From: Candidatus Sulfidibacterium hydrothermale
GTDB taxonomy: Bacteria; Bacteroidota; Bacteroidia; Bacteroidales; F082
Assembly (NCBI RefSeq): GCF_020149915.1
Contig: NZ_CP083760.1
Coordinates: 2,666,001-2,730,000 of the forward strand
DNA: 64,000 nucleotides
Reading direction: 5' to 3'
The translations under genes and the position numbers were made by a program. Shown piece by piece: positions 33,914 through 42,224 of the stretch. The stretch's first letter is position 1; the number at the start of each line of letters is the position of its first letter. The notes under the pieces are model-generated. The model saw only the letters and a program-made list of their open reading frames with translations, had not been told where the DNA came from and did not search any database.

Positions 33914-34622
33914 ATTTCTTCATTTGATCGGTTGTTATTTTATTTTCAAGCCAGGCTTTTCCAATAATGGCCCCTTCCAGTCCCGCTTTTTGGAGCACCG
34001 ACAAATCCGCTTCTCCTTTTACACCGCCACTGGCAATCAATTTCAGTTCCGGGAATTCCTTTAAAACCGACCGGTAAAGCTCCACCGCGCTACCCTGCAA
34101 CAAGCCATCGCGGGCAATATCGGTACACACGACATATTGAATGCCTTTTTCGATGTAAAACGCAAGAAAAGAAAACAGATCCCAGCGGGTTTCGGTTTTC
34201 CATCCGTCAATGTACACCTTGTTGTCTTTTACATCAGCGCCCAGGATAATTTTCTCCGGTCCGAATTTTTCTATCCAGCCGGTTACCGTTTCCGGCATCT
34301 TCACCGCAATACTTCCGGCAGTAGCCTGCCGGGCTCCATGATCAAAAACCTGTAGCAACGCTTCCGTATCTTTAATGCCACCGCCATAATCAACCTGCAG
34401 CCGGGTTTGCGAACAGATTGCATCCAAAATCTTCAGGTTTACCGGCTTACCGGCTTTGGCGCCATCCAGATCCACCAGATGCAAATACCGGAATCCTTCC
34501 TCATCGAGCTTTTTCGCCAGGTCGACGGGATGCCTATCGTAATTCTTTTTCCGGGAATAATCGCCCTGTTCAAGGCGCACACAACGTCCTCCAATAATAT
34601 CAATAGCAGGAATAATTCTCAT
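33903..34622 (-). CDS. hisA: ProFAR isomerase (phosphoribosylformimino-AICAR-phosphate isomerase)
   Basis: A 239-residue TIM barrel related to His[23 protein letters not shown] holds the first catalytic aspartate, [28 protein letters not shown] is the first phosphate loop and [14 protein letters not shown] the second catalytic aspartate. It overlaps hisH by four bases and hisF by 11. Confidence 0.97.
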   Translation of the reverse strand: MRIIPAIDIIGGRCVRLEQGDYSRKKNYDRHPVDLAKKLDEEGFRYLHLVDLDGAKAGKPVNLKILDAICSQTRLQVDYGGGIKDTEALLQVFDHGARQATAGSIAVKMPETVTGWIEKFGPEKIILGADVKDNKVYIDGWKTETRWDLFSFLAFYIEKGIQYVVCTDIARDGLLQGSAVELYRSVLKEFPELKLIASGGVKGEADLSVLQKAGLEGAIIGKAWLENKITTDQMKKYVG

Positions 34623-35200
34623 TGTTTTAAAAAGTTTTTTAAGATTTGTTCTCCGGTCGTACTGCTCTTCTCCGGGTGAAACTGGCAGGCATAAAAATTA
34701 TCTTTGGCCATCGCCGCCGAAAACGGGATACCATACTCGCTTTGCGCAATGGTAAACGAATTGACCGGCACATAATAACTATGCACAAAATAGGCATACG
34801 ACGCTTCACGTACTCCCTGAAACAGGGAAGAACGCAAGGCTGAAAGCGTATTCCATCCCACCTGGGGAACTTTCAGGTTGTCAGGAAATGAGCGGACTTT
34901 GGCAGGAAAAACACCAAGGCAATCGGTATTTCCTTCTTCGGACCATTCACACAAAAGCTGAAGCCCGAGGCAAATTCCCAGTACCGGTTGAGTCAACTTC
35001 GGGATCACCTGATCCAAGCCATATCTCCGTAAAGCATCCATGGCACTTGACGCTTCGCCCACCCCCGGAAAAATCACCTTGTCGGCCCGGATAATTTCCT
35101 CCGCCTCGGCCGTCAGTTTTCCGGAAACACCCAACCGTTCCAGGGCAAATTGTACCGACCGCACATTTCCGGCTCCGTAATCAATGATTGCTATCTTCAT
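34619..35200 (-). CDS. hisH: Imidazole glycerol phosphate synthase glutaminase subunit
   Basis: A 193-residue class I glutamine amidotransferase that feeds ammonia to HisF. Nucleophile cysteine in LGICLGLQLL; the histidine/glutamate pair in CQFHPEKSS. The ATG at 35200 (MKIAIIDYGAGNVRS) is preferred because it puts the family-conserved start at residue 1; a start six residues earlier would lie closer to hisB. Ten bases separate it from hisB. Confidence 0.96.
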   Translation of the reverse strand: MKIAIIDYGAGNVRSVQFALERLGVSGKLTAEAEEIIRADKVIFPGVGEASSAMDALRRYGLDQVIPKLTQPVLGICLGLQLLCEWSEEGNTDCLGVFPAKVRSFPDNLKVPQVGWNTLSALRSSLFQGVREASYAYFVHSYYVPVNSFTIAQSEYGIPFSAAMAKDNFYACQFHPEKSSTTGEQILKNFLKQ

Positions 35201-35210
35201 CGTAAAAAAT

Positions 35211-36320
35211 TTATTCAATTAAACCTTTGGTACTGGGCACCCGGTCATCTCCCGCCTGGCGTTGTACCGCCATTTTCAGTGCCCGGGCAAACGCTTTAAA
35301 TATGGCTTCAATTTTATGATGCTCGTTGGTTCCGGAAGCCTGCACATGAAGATTACAAGCTGCCGCATCGGAAAATGATTTAAAAAAGTGGAAAAACATT
35401 TCTGTTGGCATCTCACCAATTTTTTCTCTTTGGAAATCGGCTTCCCACACGATCCAGTTACGACCGCCAAAGTCGAGCACCACCTGTGCCAGGCTGTCGT
35501 CCATAGGAACATAAAAGCCATAACGGCTGATTCCTTTTTTATCGCCAAGCGCCTGGCGTACCGCCTGGCCAAGTACCAGTGCCGTATCTTCAATGGTGTG
35601 ATGTTCATCCACTTCCAGATCGCCTTTGACCCGAAGATTGATATCCATTCCTCCGTGGCGGCTGATCTGCTCCAGCATATGATCAAAAAAACCGATTCCG
35701 GTTTGAATATCCGCTTTCCCTTCTCCGTCCAGATTCAGGAACAATTCGATGCTCGTTTCGGCTGTTTCCCGTTTCACCTGCACGGTTCGCTGCTTCAATT
35801 TCAAAAACCGGTAGATTTCTTTCCAGGAATCGGTTTGCAATACCTGCACCTCTTTTTCAAAACCCGGTTTATCTGCGGGCTGTAACAAAATTCCCCGGCA
35901 TCCCAAATTGGCTGCCAGTTCCATATCGGTAAGCCGGTCGCCGATCACATACGAATTTTCCAGATCATATTCTCCCGAAAGGTATTTCTTCAGCATGCCC
36001 GTGCGCGGTTTCCGGGTTGGGGCATTTTCTTCAGGGAAACTACGGTCAATCAGCACTTCAGAAAAAACAATGCCTTCATTTTCCAGTGCCCGGAGCACCT
36101 TTTCCTGTACCGGAAGAAAATCATTTTCAGGAAAGGATTCGGTTCCCAACCCGTCCTGATTACTCACCATCACCAGTTCAAAATCCAGTTCGGCAATCTG
36201 CGAAAGATAGCGAAACACCCCGGGATAAAACTCCAGCTTTTCAAGGCTGTCCACCTGATAATCTTCCGGCGGTTCTATAATCAGGGTGCCATCACGATCG
36301 ATAAAAAGTACTTTTTGCAT
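35211..36320 (-). CDS. hisB: Bifunctional histidinol-phosphatase/imidazoleglycerol-phosphate dehydratase
   Basis: A 369-residue fusion. The N-terminal HAD phosphatase (about 1-165) starts [16 protein letters not shown] and has [13 protein letters not shown] and [13 protein letters not shown]. The C-terminal dehydratase (about 175-369) has [19 protein letters not shown] and [16 protein letters not shown] with the paired metal-binding histidines. This fused form occurs in Bacteroidota and gammaproteobacteria. It does steps six and eight of the pathway. Four bases separate it from hisC. Confidence 0.97.
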   Translation of the reverse strand: MQKVLFIDRDGTLIIEPPEDYQVDSLEKLEFYPGVFRYLSQIAELDFELVMVSNQDGLGTESFPENDFLPVQEKVLRALENEGIVFSEVLIDRSFPEENAPTRKPRTGMLKKYLSGEYDLENSYVIGDRLTDMELAANLGCRGILLQPADKPGFEKEVQVLQTDSWKEIYRFLKLKQRTVQVKRETAETSIELFLNLDGEGKADIQTGIGFFDHMLEQISRHGGMDINLRVKGDLEVDEHHTIEDTALVLGQAVRQALGDKKGISRYGFYVPMDDSLAQVVLDFGGRNWIVWEADFQREKIGEMPTEMFFHFFKSFSDAAACNLHVQASGTNEHHKIEAIFKAFARALKMAVQRQAGDDRVPSTKGLIE

Positions 36321-36324
36321 AGGT

Positions 36325-37389
36325 TTAAAGATTTAACGTTGAAAAAGATGCCGTAATATTGTTCAGTTCCCACAACAACTGTTCATTTTCTTCGGGTGTT
36401 CCCACCGTAATACGCAGGCACGAAACGCAATGCAACATTCCGGAACGGTTACGCACCACAATGCCCCGCTCGGTCAGCTGGCGATAAACGGAAGTGGCAT
36501 TTTTTATCTCCACCAGCAGGAAATTCGCATCGGATGGGAAAACGCGGGTAACCCCCGGTAATTTTTCCAGCTTACGACGCATTTTTTCTTTTTCATCCAG
36601 AATAATCCTTACCTGTTCCTGCATTTTTTCCACTTGCTGCAACCGTTTTATCGCTTCTTTCTGACTATACAGATTCACATTATAAGGCGGTTTTATACGA
36701 TTCAACACCCGGATAATTGCCTCATCGGCAAACCCAAGTCCCAACCGGAGCGCTGCCATTCCCCAGGCTTTTGAAAGTGTCTGTACCACCACCAGATTCG
36801 GGAAAAAAGAAAGTCTTTCCAGAAAACCGGGCTTTTCAGAAAAATCGGCATACGCTTCATCCACCACAACTAAAGCATGGGTATTAAGCAACACCGTTTC
36901 GATAGCTTCTGCATCAAAAGCATTTCCGGTAGGATTGTTGGGCGAGCACAAAAAGATCAGCTTTGTCCGGGCATCGGCAAGTGCCAAAACCGCATCGGCA
37001 TCCAAGCTGAAATCTGAACGCAAATCAGCCGTACGGCACTGTACATCATTAATTTGCGCCAGTACTTCATACATTCCGTATCCCGGCTGAACGGTAACCA
37101 CATTGTCCAAACGGGGCTCACAGAAAGCCCGGAACAACAAATCGAGCACTTCATCGCTGCCATTTCCGACAAAGATCTTTTCCGGAGCTACTTTTTTCAC
37201 TTCAGAAATGACAGATTTCAATGTACGCTGCCAGGGATCCGGGTAACGGTTGTAGCCTGTCGGATAAGGATTCTCATTAGCGTCAAGCCAAACCTGCGCT
37301 TCATCGGAAAAATCGTCACGTGCCGAGGAATAGGGCTTCAATTGCGCCACATTTCTCCGTATCAGCCGTTGTAAATTAAAAATTTCCAT
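36325..37389 (-). CDS. hisC: Histidinol-phosphate aminotransferase
   Basis: A 354-residue fold-type I PLP aminotransferase. [18 protein letters not shown] is the HisC start signature, [18 protein letters not shown] follows, [11 protein letters not shown] holds the PLP aspartate and tyrosine, and the PLP lysine is in [14 protein letters not shown]. It lies four bases after hisD. Confidence 0.97.
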   Translation of the reverse strand: MEIFNLQRLIRRNVAQLKPYSSARDDFSDEAQVWLDANENPYPTGYNRYPDPWQRTLKSVISEVKKVAPEKIFVGNGSDEVLDLLFRAFCEPRLDNVVTVQPGYGMYEVLAQINDVQCRTADLRSDFSLDADAVLALADARTKLIFLCSPNNPTGNAFDAEAIETVLLNTHALVVVDEAYADFSEKPGFLERLSFFPNLVVVQTLSKAWGMAALRLGLGFADEAIIRVLNRIKPPYNVNLYSQKEAIKRLQQVEKMQEQVRIILDEKEKMRRKLEKLPGVTRVFPSDANFLLVEIKNATSVYRQLTERGIVVRNRSGMLHCVSCLRITVGTPEENEQLLWELNNITASFSTLNL

Positions 37390-37393
37390 CGCC

Positions 37394-38713
37394 TTACTCC
37401 TTTTCCTGATTACTTTGTGTTAAACCGGTTTTACGCTCCGCATCCAGCCGGATTGTTGCTGCACGGGCATGTGCCTGCAAACCTTCCGTTTTGGCCATGA
37501 TGTCAATATCAGCCGCCAGTTTACCAAAAGCTTCGCGGGAAATCCGCTGAAAACTGATCTTTTTCATGAAATCATCTAATCCGAGGCTCCCGTAGCTCCG
37601 GGCAAATCCGCCGGTAGGCAGGGTATGATTGGTTCCGGAGATATAATCGCCGGCACTCTCCGGAGAATAATTACCCAGAAAAACCGACCCGGCATTTTTC
37701 AGATTCTGCAAATAAAAATCTTCCTCACGCGAAACAATAATCAAGTGTTCGGGTGCATATTCATTAACAAAGTTGATGGTTTCCGTTTTGTCGGCCGAGA
37801 AGAGAAAACGGGCATTTTTCAGGGCCGCGCGGGCAATCGCTTCACGCGGAAGCTGTGGAAGTTGTTTTTCCAGTTCGTCGTTGATCTTTTCAAGAAGCTC
37901 CAACGAGTCCGATACGCACACCACCTGACTGTCTGTACCATGTTCGGCCTGGGAAAGCAAGTCAGAAGCCACGAATGCCGGCTGGGCCGAATCATCCGCT
38001 ACCACCATCAACTCCGAAGGACCGGCCGGCAAATCAATGGCCACCCCTTCGGTTTGTGCTTTTTGTTTGGCTGCTGTCACATACTGATTACCCGGGCCAA
38101 AAATCTTATCCACTTTCGGAATATTTTCCGTTCCGAAAGTCAATGCGGCGATGGCCTGAATGCCTCCGGCTTTCACAATCCGGTTTACGCCCGTAATTTT
38201 TGCCGCAAAAAGAATCGCTGGCGCTACCTTTCCCTGTTTATCCGGAGGTGTGCAAAGCACCACCTGTTCGCAACCGGCAATTTGAGCCGGAACAGCCAGC
38301 ATCAAAACAGTGGAAAACAACGGCGCGGTTCCGCCGGGGATATAAATCCCTACCTTTTCCACCGGAACGCTCTTTTGCCAACAGCGGATTCCCGGTTCTG
38401 TTTCCAGCGAGAATCCTTCCGGACGCTGGGCTTCGTGAAATTGCTCCACATTTTTTTTGGCCCTTAGAATGGCTTTTTTTAACGCCGGCGGAACTTTTGC
38501 CGCTCCCGTTTCCCATTCTTCAGCAGACACTACCAAAGAGGACAATTCAATTTTGTCAAATTGTTGGGTATAAAATTTTACGGCCTCTTCCCCCTCCTTT
38601 TTTACCTTTTCAAAAACCGTCTGCACCAGCTCATCCAGTGCACCGGTTTGTAATTTTGGACGGGCACACAACTCAGGCCATAATGTCCGGGCTATATTTT
38701 TATACTTTCTCAT
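37394..38713 (-). CDS. hisD: Histidinol dehydrogenase
   Basis: A 439-residue zinc-dependent NAD enzyme doing the last two oxidations to histidine. Landmarks: VGIYIPGGTAPLFSTVLM, FGPGNQYVTAAKQ, DLPAGPSELMVVADD, SQAEHGTDSQVV (zinc ligands) and SGTNHTLPTGGFARSYGSL. Eleven bases downstream of hisG, in operon order hisG-hisD-hisC. Confidence 0.97.
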   Translation of the reverse strand: MRKYKNIARTLWPELCARPKLQTGALDELVQTVFEKVKKEGEEAVKFYTQQFDKIELSSLVVSAEEWETGAAKVPPALKKAILRAKKNVEQFHEAQRPEGFSLETEPGIRCWQKSVPVEKVGIYIPGGTAPLFSTVLMLAVPAQIAGCEQVVLCTPPDKQGKVAPAILFAAKITGVNRIVKAGGIQAIAALTFGTENIPKVDKIFGPGNQYVTAAKQKAQTEGVAIDLPAGPSELMVVADDSAQPAFVASDLLSQAEHGTDSQVVCVSDSLELLEKINDELEKQLPQLPREAIARAALKNARFLFSADKTETINFVNEYAPEHLIIVSREEDFYLQNLKNAGSVFLGNYSPESAGDYISGTNHTLPTGGFARSYGSLGLDDFMKKISFQRISREAFGKLAADIDIMAKTEGLQAHARAATIRLDAERKTGLTQSNQEKE

Positions 38714-38724
38714 CGTTCAGTATT

Positions 38725-39582
38725 TTATAAAACCACCTTGCCAATGGGAATGGTCAGAATTCCTTCGGCACCGGCGGCTTTCAGTTTATCAATCACTTCC
38801 CAAAAAGTATCTTCTTTGATGACCGTGTGTAACGAACTCCATCCTTTTTGTTTTAACGGCATGATGGTCGGGCTTTTTAATACCGGTAACAGCGCCGAAA
38901 CCTCTTCGATTTTGTCATTAGGAACATTCATTAAAATGTACTTGGTGTTCTGGGCTTCCAGCACAGCCCGGATACGAAACAGCAGCTTTTGCAATATTTC
39001 ATCAGCTTCCGCACTAATTTTCTGCGATTTGGCCAATACGGCTTCTGATTTCAAAAGGGTTTCCACTTCTTTTAAGCCGTTTTTAAATAACGTACTTCCC
39101 GAGCTGACAATGTCGCAAATCCCATCGGCAAGGCCGATGTTCGGAGCAATTTCCACCGAACCCGATATCACGTGAATTTCGGCCTTTATTCCTTTTTTAT
39201 CCAAAAAAGTCTGGAGCGTATAAGGATAAGAAGTGGCAATTTTTTTCCCTTCGAAATATTCAGCTCCGGCATAATCTACATTTTTAGGAACCGCCAGAGA
39301 AAGCCGGCAACGCGAGAAACCCAGTTTTTGGACCACTTCGGCCTTATTGGGCTTTTCAATCAACACGTTCTCGCCAATAATCGCGGCATCAGCTACACCG
39401 TCTTCCAAATACTGGGGAATATCCGCATTGCGTAAAAACAAAATTTCCAGCGGGAAATTCCGTGCCGGCGCTTTCAACTGGTCTTTTCCGTTGTCAATAA
39501 CAATTCCACAATCTTTTAACAACTGGATGGAACCCTGGTTCAGACGTCCCGACTTCTGTACTGCAATTTTCAATCTACTCAT
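38725..39582 (-). CDS. hisG: ATP phosphoribosyltransferase, long form
   Basis: A 285-residue long-form HisG with the C-terminal ACT-like regulatory domain (from about residue 210: YILMNVPNDKIEEVSALLPVLKSPTIMPL), so allosteric feedback by histidine is expected. The catalytic part begins LKIAVQKSGRLNQGS and has the DGICDIVSSGSTLFKNGL phosphoribosyl-binding loop. It is the first enzyme gene of the operon and lies behind the attenuator hairpin and hisL. Confidence 0.97.
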   Translation of the reverse strand: MSRLKIAVQKSGRLNQGSIQLLKDCGIVIDNGKDQLKAPARNFPLEILFLRNADIPQYLEDGVADAAIIGENVLIEKPNKAEVVQKLGFSRCRLSLAVPKNVDYAGAEYFEGKKIATSYPYTLQTFLDKKGIKAEIHVISGSVEIAPNIGLADGICDIVSSGSTLFKNGLKEVETLLKSEAVLAKSQKISAEADEILQKLLFRIRAVLEAQNTKYILMNVPNDKIEEVSALLPVLKSPTIMPLKQKGWSSLHTVIKEDTFWEVIDKLKAAGAEGILTIPIGKVVL

Positions 39583-39624
39583 TTTTTTCTTTTTTTTATC
39601 TGAGTAAACCGGCGGGACCCAAAG

Positions 39625-39656
39625 AAAAAACCCATCCGATTCACTCAGATGGGTTT
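39625..39656 (-). terminator. His operon attenuator terminator
   Basis: On the minus strand AACCCATC, an 11-base loop, GATGGGTT, then a T-run (39630-39625), located between hisL and hisG. Segment 39642-39651 (CATCTGAGTG on the minus strand) overlaps the 5' arm of this stem and can instead pair over ten positions, one of them G-U, with CACTCAGGTG at 39705-39696 in the hisL end, giving a mutually exclusive antiterminator. Confidence 0.85.
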
Positions 39657-39694
39657 GATATTTTATTTTTCAAATAGAGACAAATATCATCTGC

Positions 39695-39748
39695 TCACCT
39701 GAGTGGGTGAAAATGCAAATGATGATGATGTCTCCTGGTTGTTCTCAT
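39695..39748 (-). CDS. hisL: Histidine operon leader peptide
   Basis: A 17-codon frame, MRTTRRHHHHLHFHPLR, with six histidines including four in a row (39730-39719), directly upstream of an intrinsic terminator and hisG. It starts about 20 bases after the -7 box. Ribosome stalling at the His codons would leave the downstream segment 39705-39696 free to form the antiterminator; completion of the peptide would cover it and let the terminator form. The gene is a regulatory reading frame; the peptide itself likely has no other job. Confidence 0.88.
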   Translation of the reverse strand: MRTTRRHHHHLHFHPLR

Positions 39749-39767
39749 TCTTCTCGAATTAACGCGA

Positions 39768-39797
39768 CAAAAGTAAACTAATTTTTTAATATGCAAA
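39768..39797 (-). promoter_or_regulatory. Promoter of the his operon
   Basis: On the minus strand TTTG (39797-39794 region), an 18-base spacer and TACTTTTG (39775-39768), an exact Bacteroidota -33/-7 pair. The predicted transcript starts near 39760, about a dozen bases before hisL. Confidence 0.7.
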
Positions 39798-39812
39798 TAA
39801 AAATCACATTTT

Positions 39813-39845
39813 TTTGAACATATTGAACTGCCTTTTATACTTTTG
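39813..39845 (+). promoter_or_regulatory. Promoter of the MIP18-like gene
   Basis: TTTG at 39813-39816, a 21-base spacer and TACTTTTG at 39838-39845, divergent from the his promoter; ATG 32 bases further. Confidence 0.65.
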
Positions 39846-39876
39846 TTTTCTGAAACATTAAAAAGAACGGGAGAAT

Positions 39877-40170
39877 ATGAACATTTCGAAAGAAAATCTG
39901 CTGGATGCCATTGCACAGGTAGGACATCCTTCTATAAATTTTTCATTGGTTGAGCTGGGAATCTTGCAAGACCTTGACGTTGTGGACAATACCGTAACAG
40001 TCACCTTTGTTTTTCCTTTTCCGGATATCCCTATTGCCGATACGTTAATTCATTCGGTACAAGCCCCACTGGAAGCGATGGGATACAATTTAAAGTATGA
40101 TACCCGCGTTATGACTGATGAAGAACGTGAAAAATTCCTGGCTTTGGAAGCCAAAGGATGGAAAGGATAA
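39877..40170 (+). CDS. MIP18/DUF59 family iron-sulfur cluster assembly protein
   Basis: A 97-residue single-domain DUF59 protein (LLDAIAQVGHPSINFSLVELGILQDLDVVDNTVTVTFVFPFP...). Related domains occur at the N-terminus of Mrp/ApbC and in SufT, which help load iron-sulfur clusters. This copy lacks the usual conserved cysteine, so direct cluster transfer is uncertain. It is separated from the MbnP gene by 28 bases and may share its transcript. Confidence 0.8.
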   Translation: MNISKENLLDAIAQVGHPSINFSLVELGILQDLDVVDNTVTVTFVFPFPDIPIADTLIHSVQAPLEAMGYNLKYDTRVMTDEEREKFLALEAKGWKG

Positions 40171-40207
40171 AATCAAATAAACCAAAATACACTTTCATAT
40201 GAATGTC

Positions 40208-41011
40208 ATGAAAAAGAAATTTACCGTCGCCATGCTGGTTTTAATCAGCGGAATTTTTGTTTTATCATCATGCCGGCAACAGCCCCAATATGGCCACCTG
40301 AAAATAACGTTTAAACACAGCGTGGGAAAACAACCTCTGGAATACGACACGCTGAAATATGTGAACGCTGCCGGAAATCATTACATGGTAACCAACATTC
40401 AATATTTTATTTCTGACATTTGCCTGCACAAACCCAATGGCGACAGTGTTTTACTGAACACAAAAAACCACATTCATTATGTAGATACCGATCTGCCCAA
40501 AACCTGGCAGTGGACCCTGAAGGATAGCATTCCGGCCGGAAAATACAGTTCCATCTCTTTTACTTTCGGGATGAACAAAAAAGAAAACCGGTCGTTGCGT
40601 TTTCCCAACCCGCCTGAATCGGCCATGTTCTGGCCCCAGTATCTTGGCGGAGGATACCACTACATGAAACTGAACGGAAAATGGATTGACACCACGGGCA
40701 GCCTTCATCCTTTTAATTTTCATCTCGGAATTGGCCAGATTTACGATTCTACCGGAAAAATCACACGTTTTGTACAAAACTACTTTAAAGTAACGCTGCC
40801 GGCTTCTTCTTTCACGGTTAAAAACGGACAAACCGTTGATCTTACCCTGAATATGGATGTCAACAAATGGTTTGAAAATCCAAACATTTACGATTTGAAT
40901 GTCTGGGGCGGAAAAATCATGCAAAACCAAAAAGCCATGCACCTGGCTTGCGAAAACGGACATGATGTATTCTCTATCAAAAAAATAGAGGTGCTGAATC
41001 CTAAAAAATAA
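40208..41011 (+). CDS. MbnP-family lipoprotein
   Basis: A 267-residue lipoprotein; start taken at MKKKFTVAMLVLI, with the lipobox LSSC near residue 22. The body has VTNIQYFISDICL, IPAGKYSSISFTFGMN, GGGYHYMKLNG and FNFHLG near the middle, and HLACENGHDVF near the end, matching the MbnP family (periplasmic or outer-membrane proteins first noted beside copper-binding methanobactin genes and widespread in Bacteroidota). A copper or other metal role is plausible from the family but there is no metal gene next to it here. Confidence 0.82.
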   Translation: MKKKFTVAMLVLISGIFVLSSCRQQPQYGHLKITFKHSVGKQPLEYDTLKYVNAAGNHYMVTNIQYFISDICLHKPNGDSVLLNTKNHIHYVDTDLPKTWQWTLKDSIPAGKYSSISFTFGMNKKENRSLRFPNPPESAMFWPQYLGGGYHYMKLNGKWIDTTGSLHPFNFHLGIGQIYDSTGKITRFVQNYFKVTLPASSFTVKNGQTVDLTLNMDVNKWFENPNIYDLNVWGGKIMQNQKAMHLACENGHDVFSIKKIEVLNPKK

Positions 41012-41130
41012 GGAATGTAAACAAGGAAGTTTGGATGGGAAGATTTTTGATGTGGAACGATGAATGGTGAGTGGTGAATGGTGAATTGTTGATTTTCAGC
41101 AGTTTGACGTTTCGCGTTCTGCGTTTGGGC

Positions 41131-41800
41131 CTTTTTTGTGATTTGATTTTTTGTTTTTTGGGATTTCTAACTTGGTTATTAGCCATTGGTGATTAGTTGA
41201 TTTTTAGCGATTTAACAGCGTTTTAATGTCATCCTGAACGGAGTGAAGCGAAGTGAAGGATCTAAAAATAATCACAGCTGTTAAAATAGATTCTTCGCTA
41301 CGCTCAGAAGGACAAAAGAAGTTGATTTCTGGAATTTGAGATTTTTTTGTGATTTGATTTTTTGCTTTTTGGGGTTTCTAATTTTGGTCATTAGCCATTG
41401 GTGATTGGTTGATTTTCATCGATTTAACAGCGTTTTAATGTCATCCTGAACGGAGCGAAGCGCAGTGAAGGATCTAAAAATAATCATAGCTGTTAAAATA
41501 GATTCTTCGCTACGCTCAGAAGGACAAACCAGTTGGTTTTTGGAATTTGAGATTTTTTTGTGATTTGATTTTTTGTTTTTTGGGATTTCTAACTTGGTCA
41601 TTAGTCATTGGTTATTGGTTGTTTTTAGCGATTTAACAGCGTTTTAATGTCATCCTGAACGGAGCGCAGCGCAGTGAAGGATCTAAAAATAATCACAGCT
41701 GTTAAAATAGATTCTTCGCTACGCTCAGAAGGACAAAACAGTTGGTTTTTGGAATTTGAGATTTTTTTGTGATTTGTTTTTTGTTTTTTGGAACTTCGTT
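41131..41800. repeat. Tandem repeat tract, three units of about 210 bp
   Basis: Three near-identical units; their palindromic cores lie at 41228-41313, 41440-41525 and 41649-41734. Each core runs from CATCCTGAACGGAG to CTACGCTCAGAAGGAC and is a long imperfect inverted repeat. The antisense frame gives the well-known spurious peptide PSERSEES. A further copy lies at 61685-61810 and a degenerate one near 61165-61275. Confidence 0.85.
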
Positions 41801-42081
41801 TGCCATTTGCTTTTTTGTTATTTGTGATTTCCCACTTTAGGCACTTGAAGTACTTAAAATGTGAAGGACATCTCTTTTCAGGTCGGACAGGACTTGAAAA
41901 GTGGAGACATCGATACAAACGAAACCGGGAAATTCATTGACCGCCCATTCCCCCGGTCGTACGGTTACCGAATTTCTCCTTTGTAATTTCGCTCCATCCT
42001 TTCGATGCACACCGTCAAACATGGATATCATCAAATTTTTGCTTTTTCTCCTGACGAAATGGCAGTACTCCGTTTTTTTGT
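41801..42081. other. Gene-free stretch with a duplicated coding-like fragment
   Basis: Contains a block (41830-41935) duplicated at 60868-60985. In one frame both copies encode SFQVGQDLKSGDI followed by an ETGK box, with mainly third-position differences. No complete gene is present; it may be a relic of a coding element. Confidence 0.5.
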
Positions 42082-42089
42082 TACTTTTG
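42082..42089 (+). promoter_or_regulatory. -7 box of pheT
   Basis: TACTTTTG, exact TAnnTTTG, 136 bases before the pheT ATG, leaving a long untranslated leader. Confidence 0.5.
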
Positions 42090-42152
42090 TAAACGGTTTT
42101 TGAGCCGCTGTAACAAGCGACTCATTTTGTTGATTGGCAGTTCTTTAGGCAG

Positions 42153-42188
42153 TACAACACCTTTCAAAAGAATAAAATTGGTGTTGTA
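42153..42188 (+). promoter_or_regulatory. Inverted repeat in the pheT leader
   Basis: TACAACACC (42153-42161) and GGTGTTGTA (42180-42188) form a perfect 9-bp stem with an 18-base loop in the untranslated leader. No T-run follows, so it is not an ordinary terminator; it could be an operator or an RNA switch element. Confidence 0.45.
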
Positions 42189-42224
42189 AAGATCCATAAG
42201 AACGGTATTTAAAATTATAAACAC

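Noticed and set aside
41131-41800. CRISPR array
   Set aside because: Units are about 210 bp and nearly identical along their whole length, without short repeats separated by unique spacers; no cas genes are present.
41416-41918. Small minus-strand frames encoding CPSERSEES-type peptides
   Set aside because: These are translations of the palindromic tandem repeat, a well-known source of spurious gene calls.
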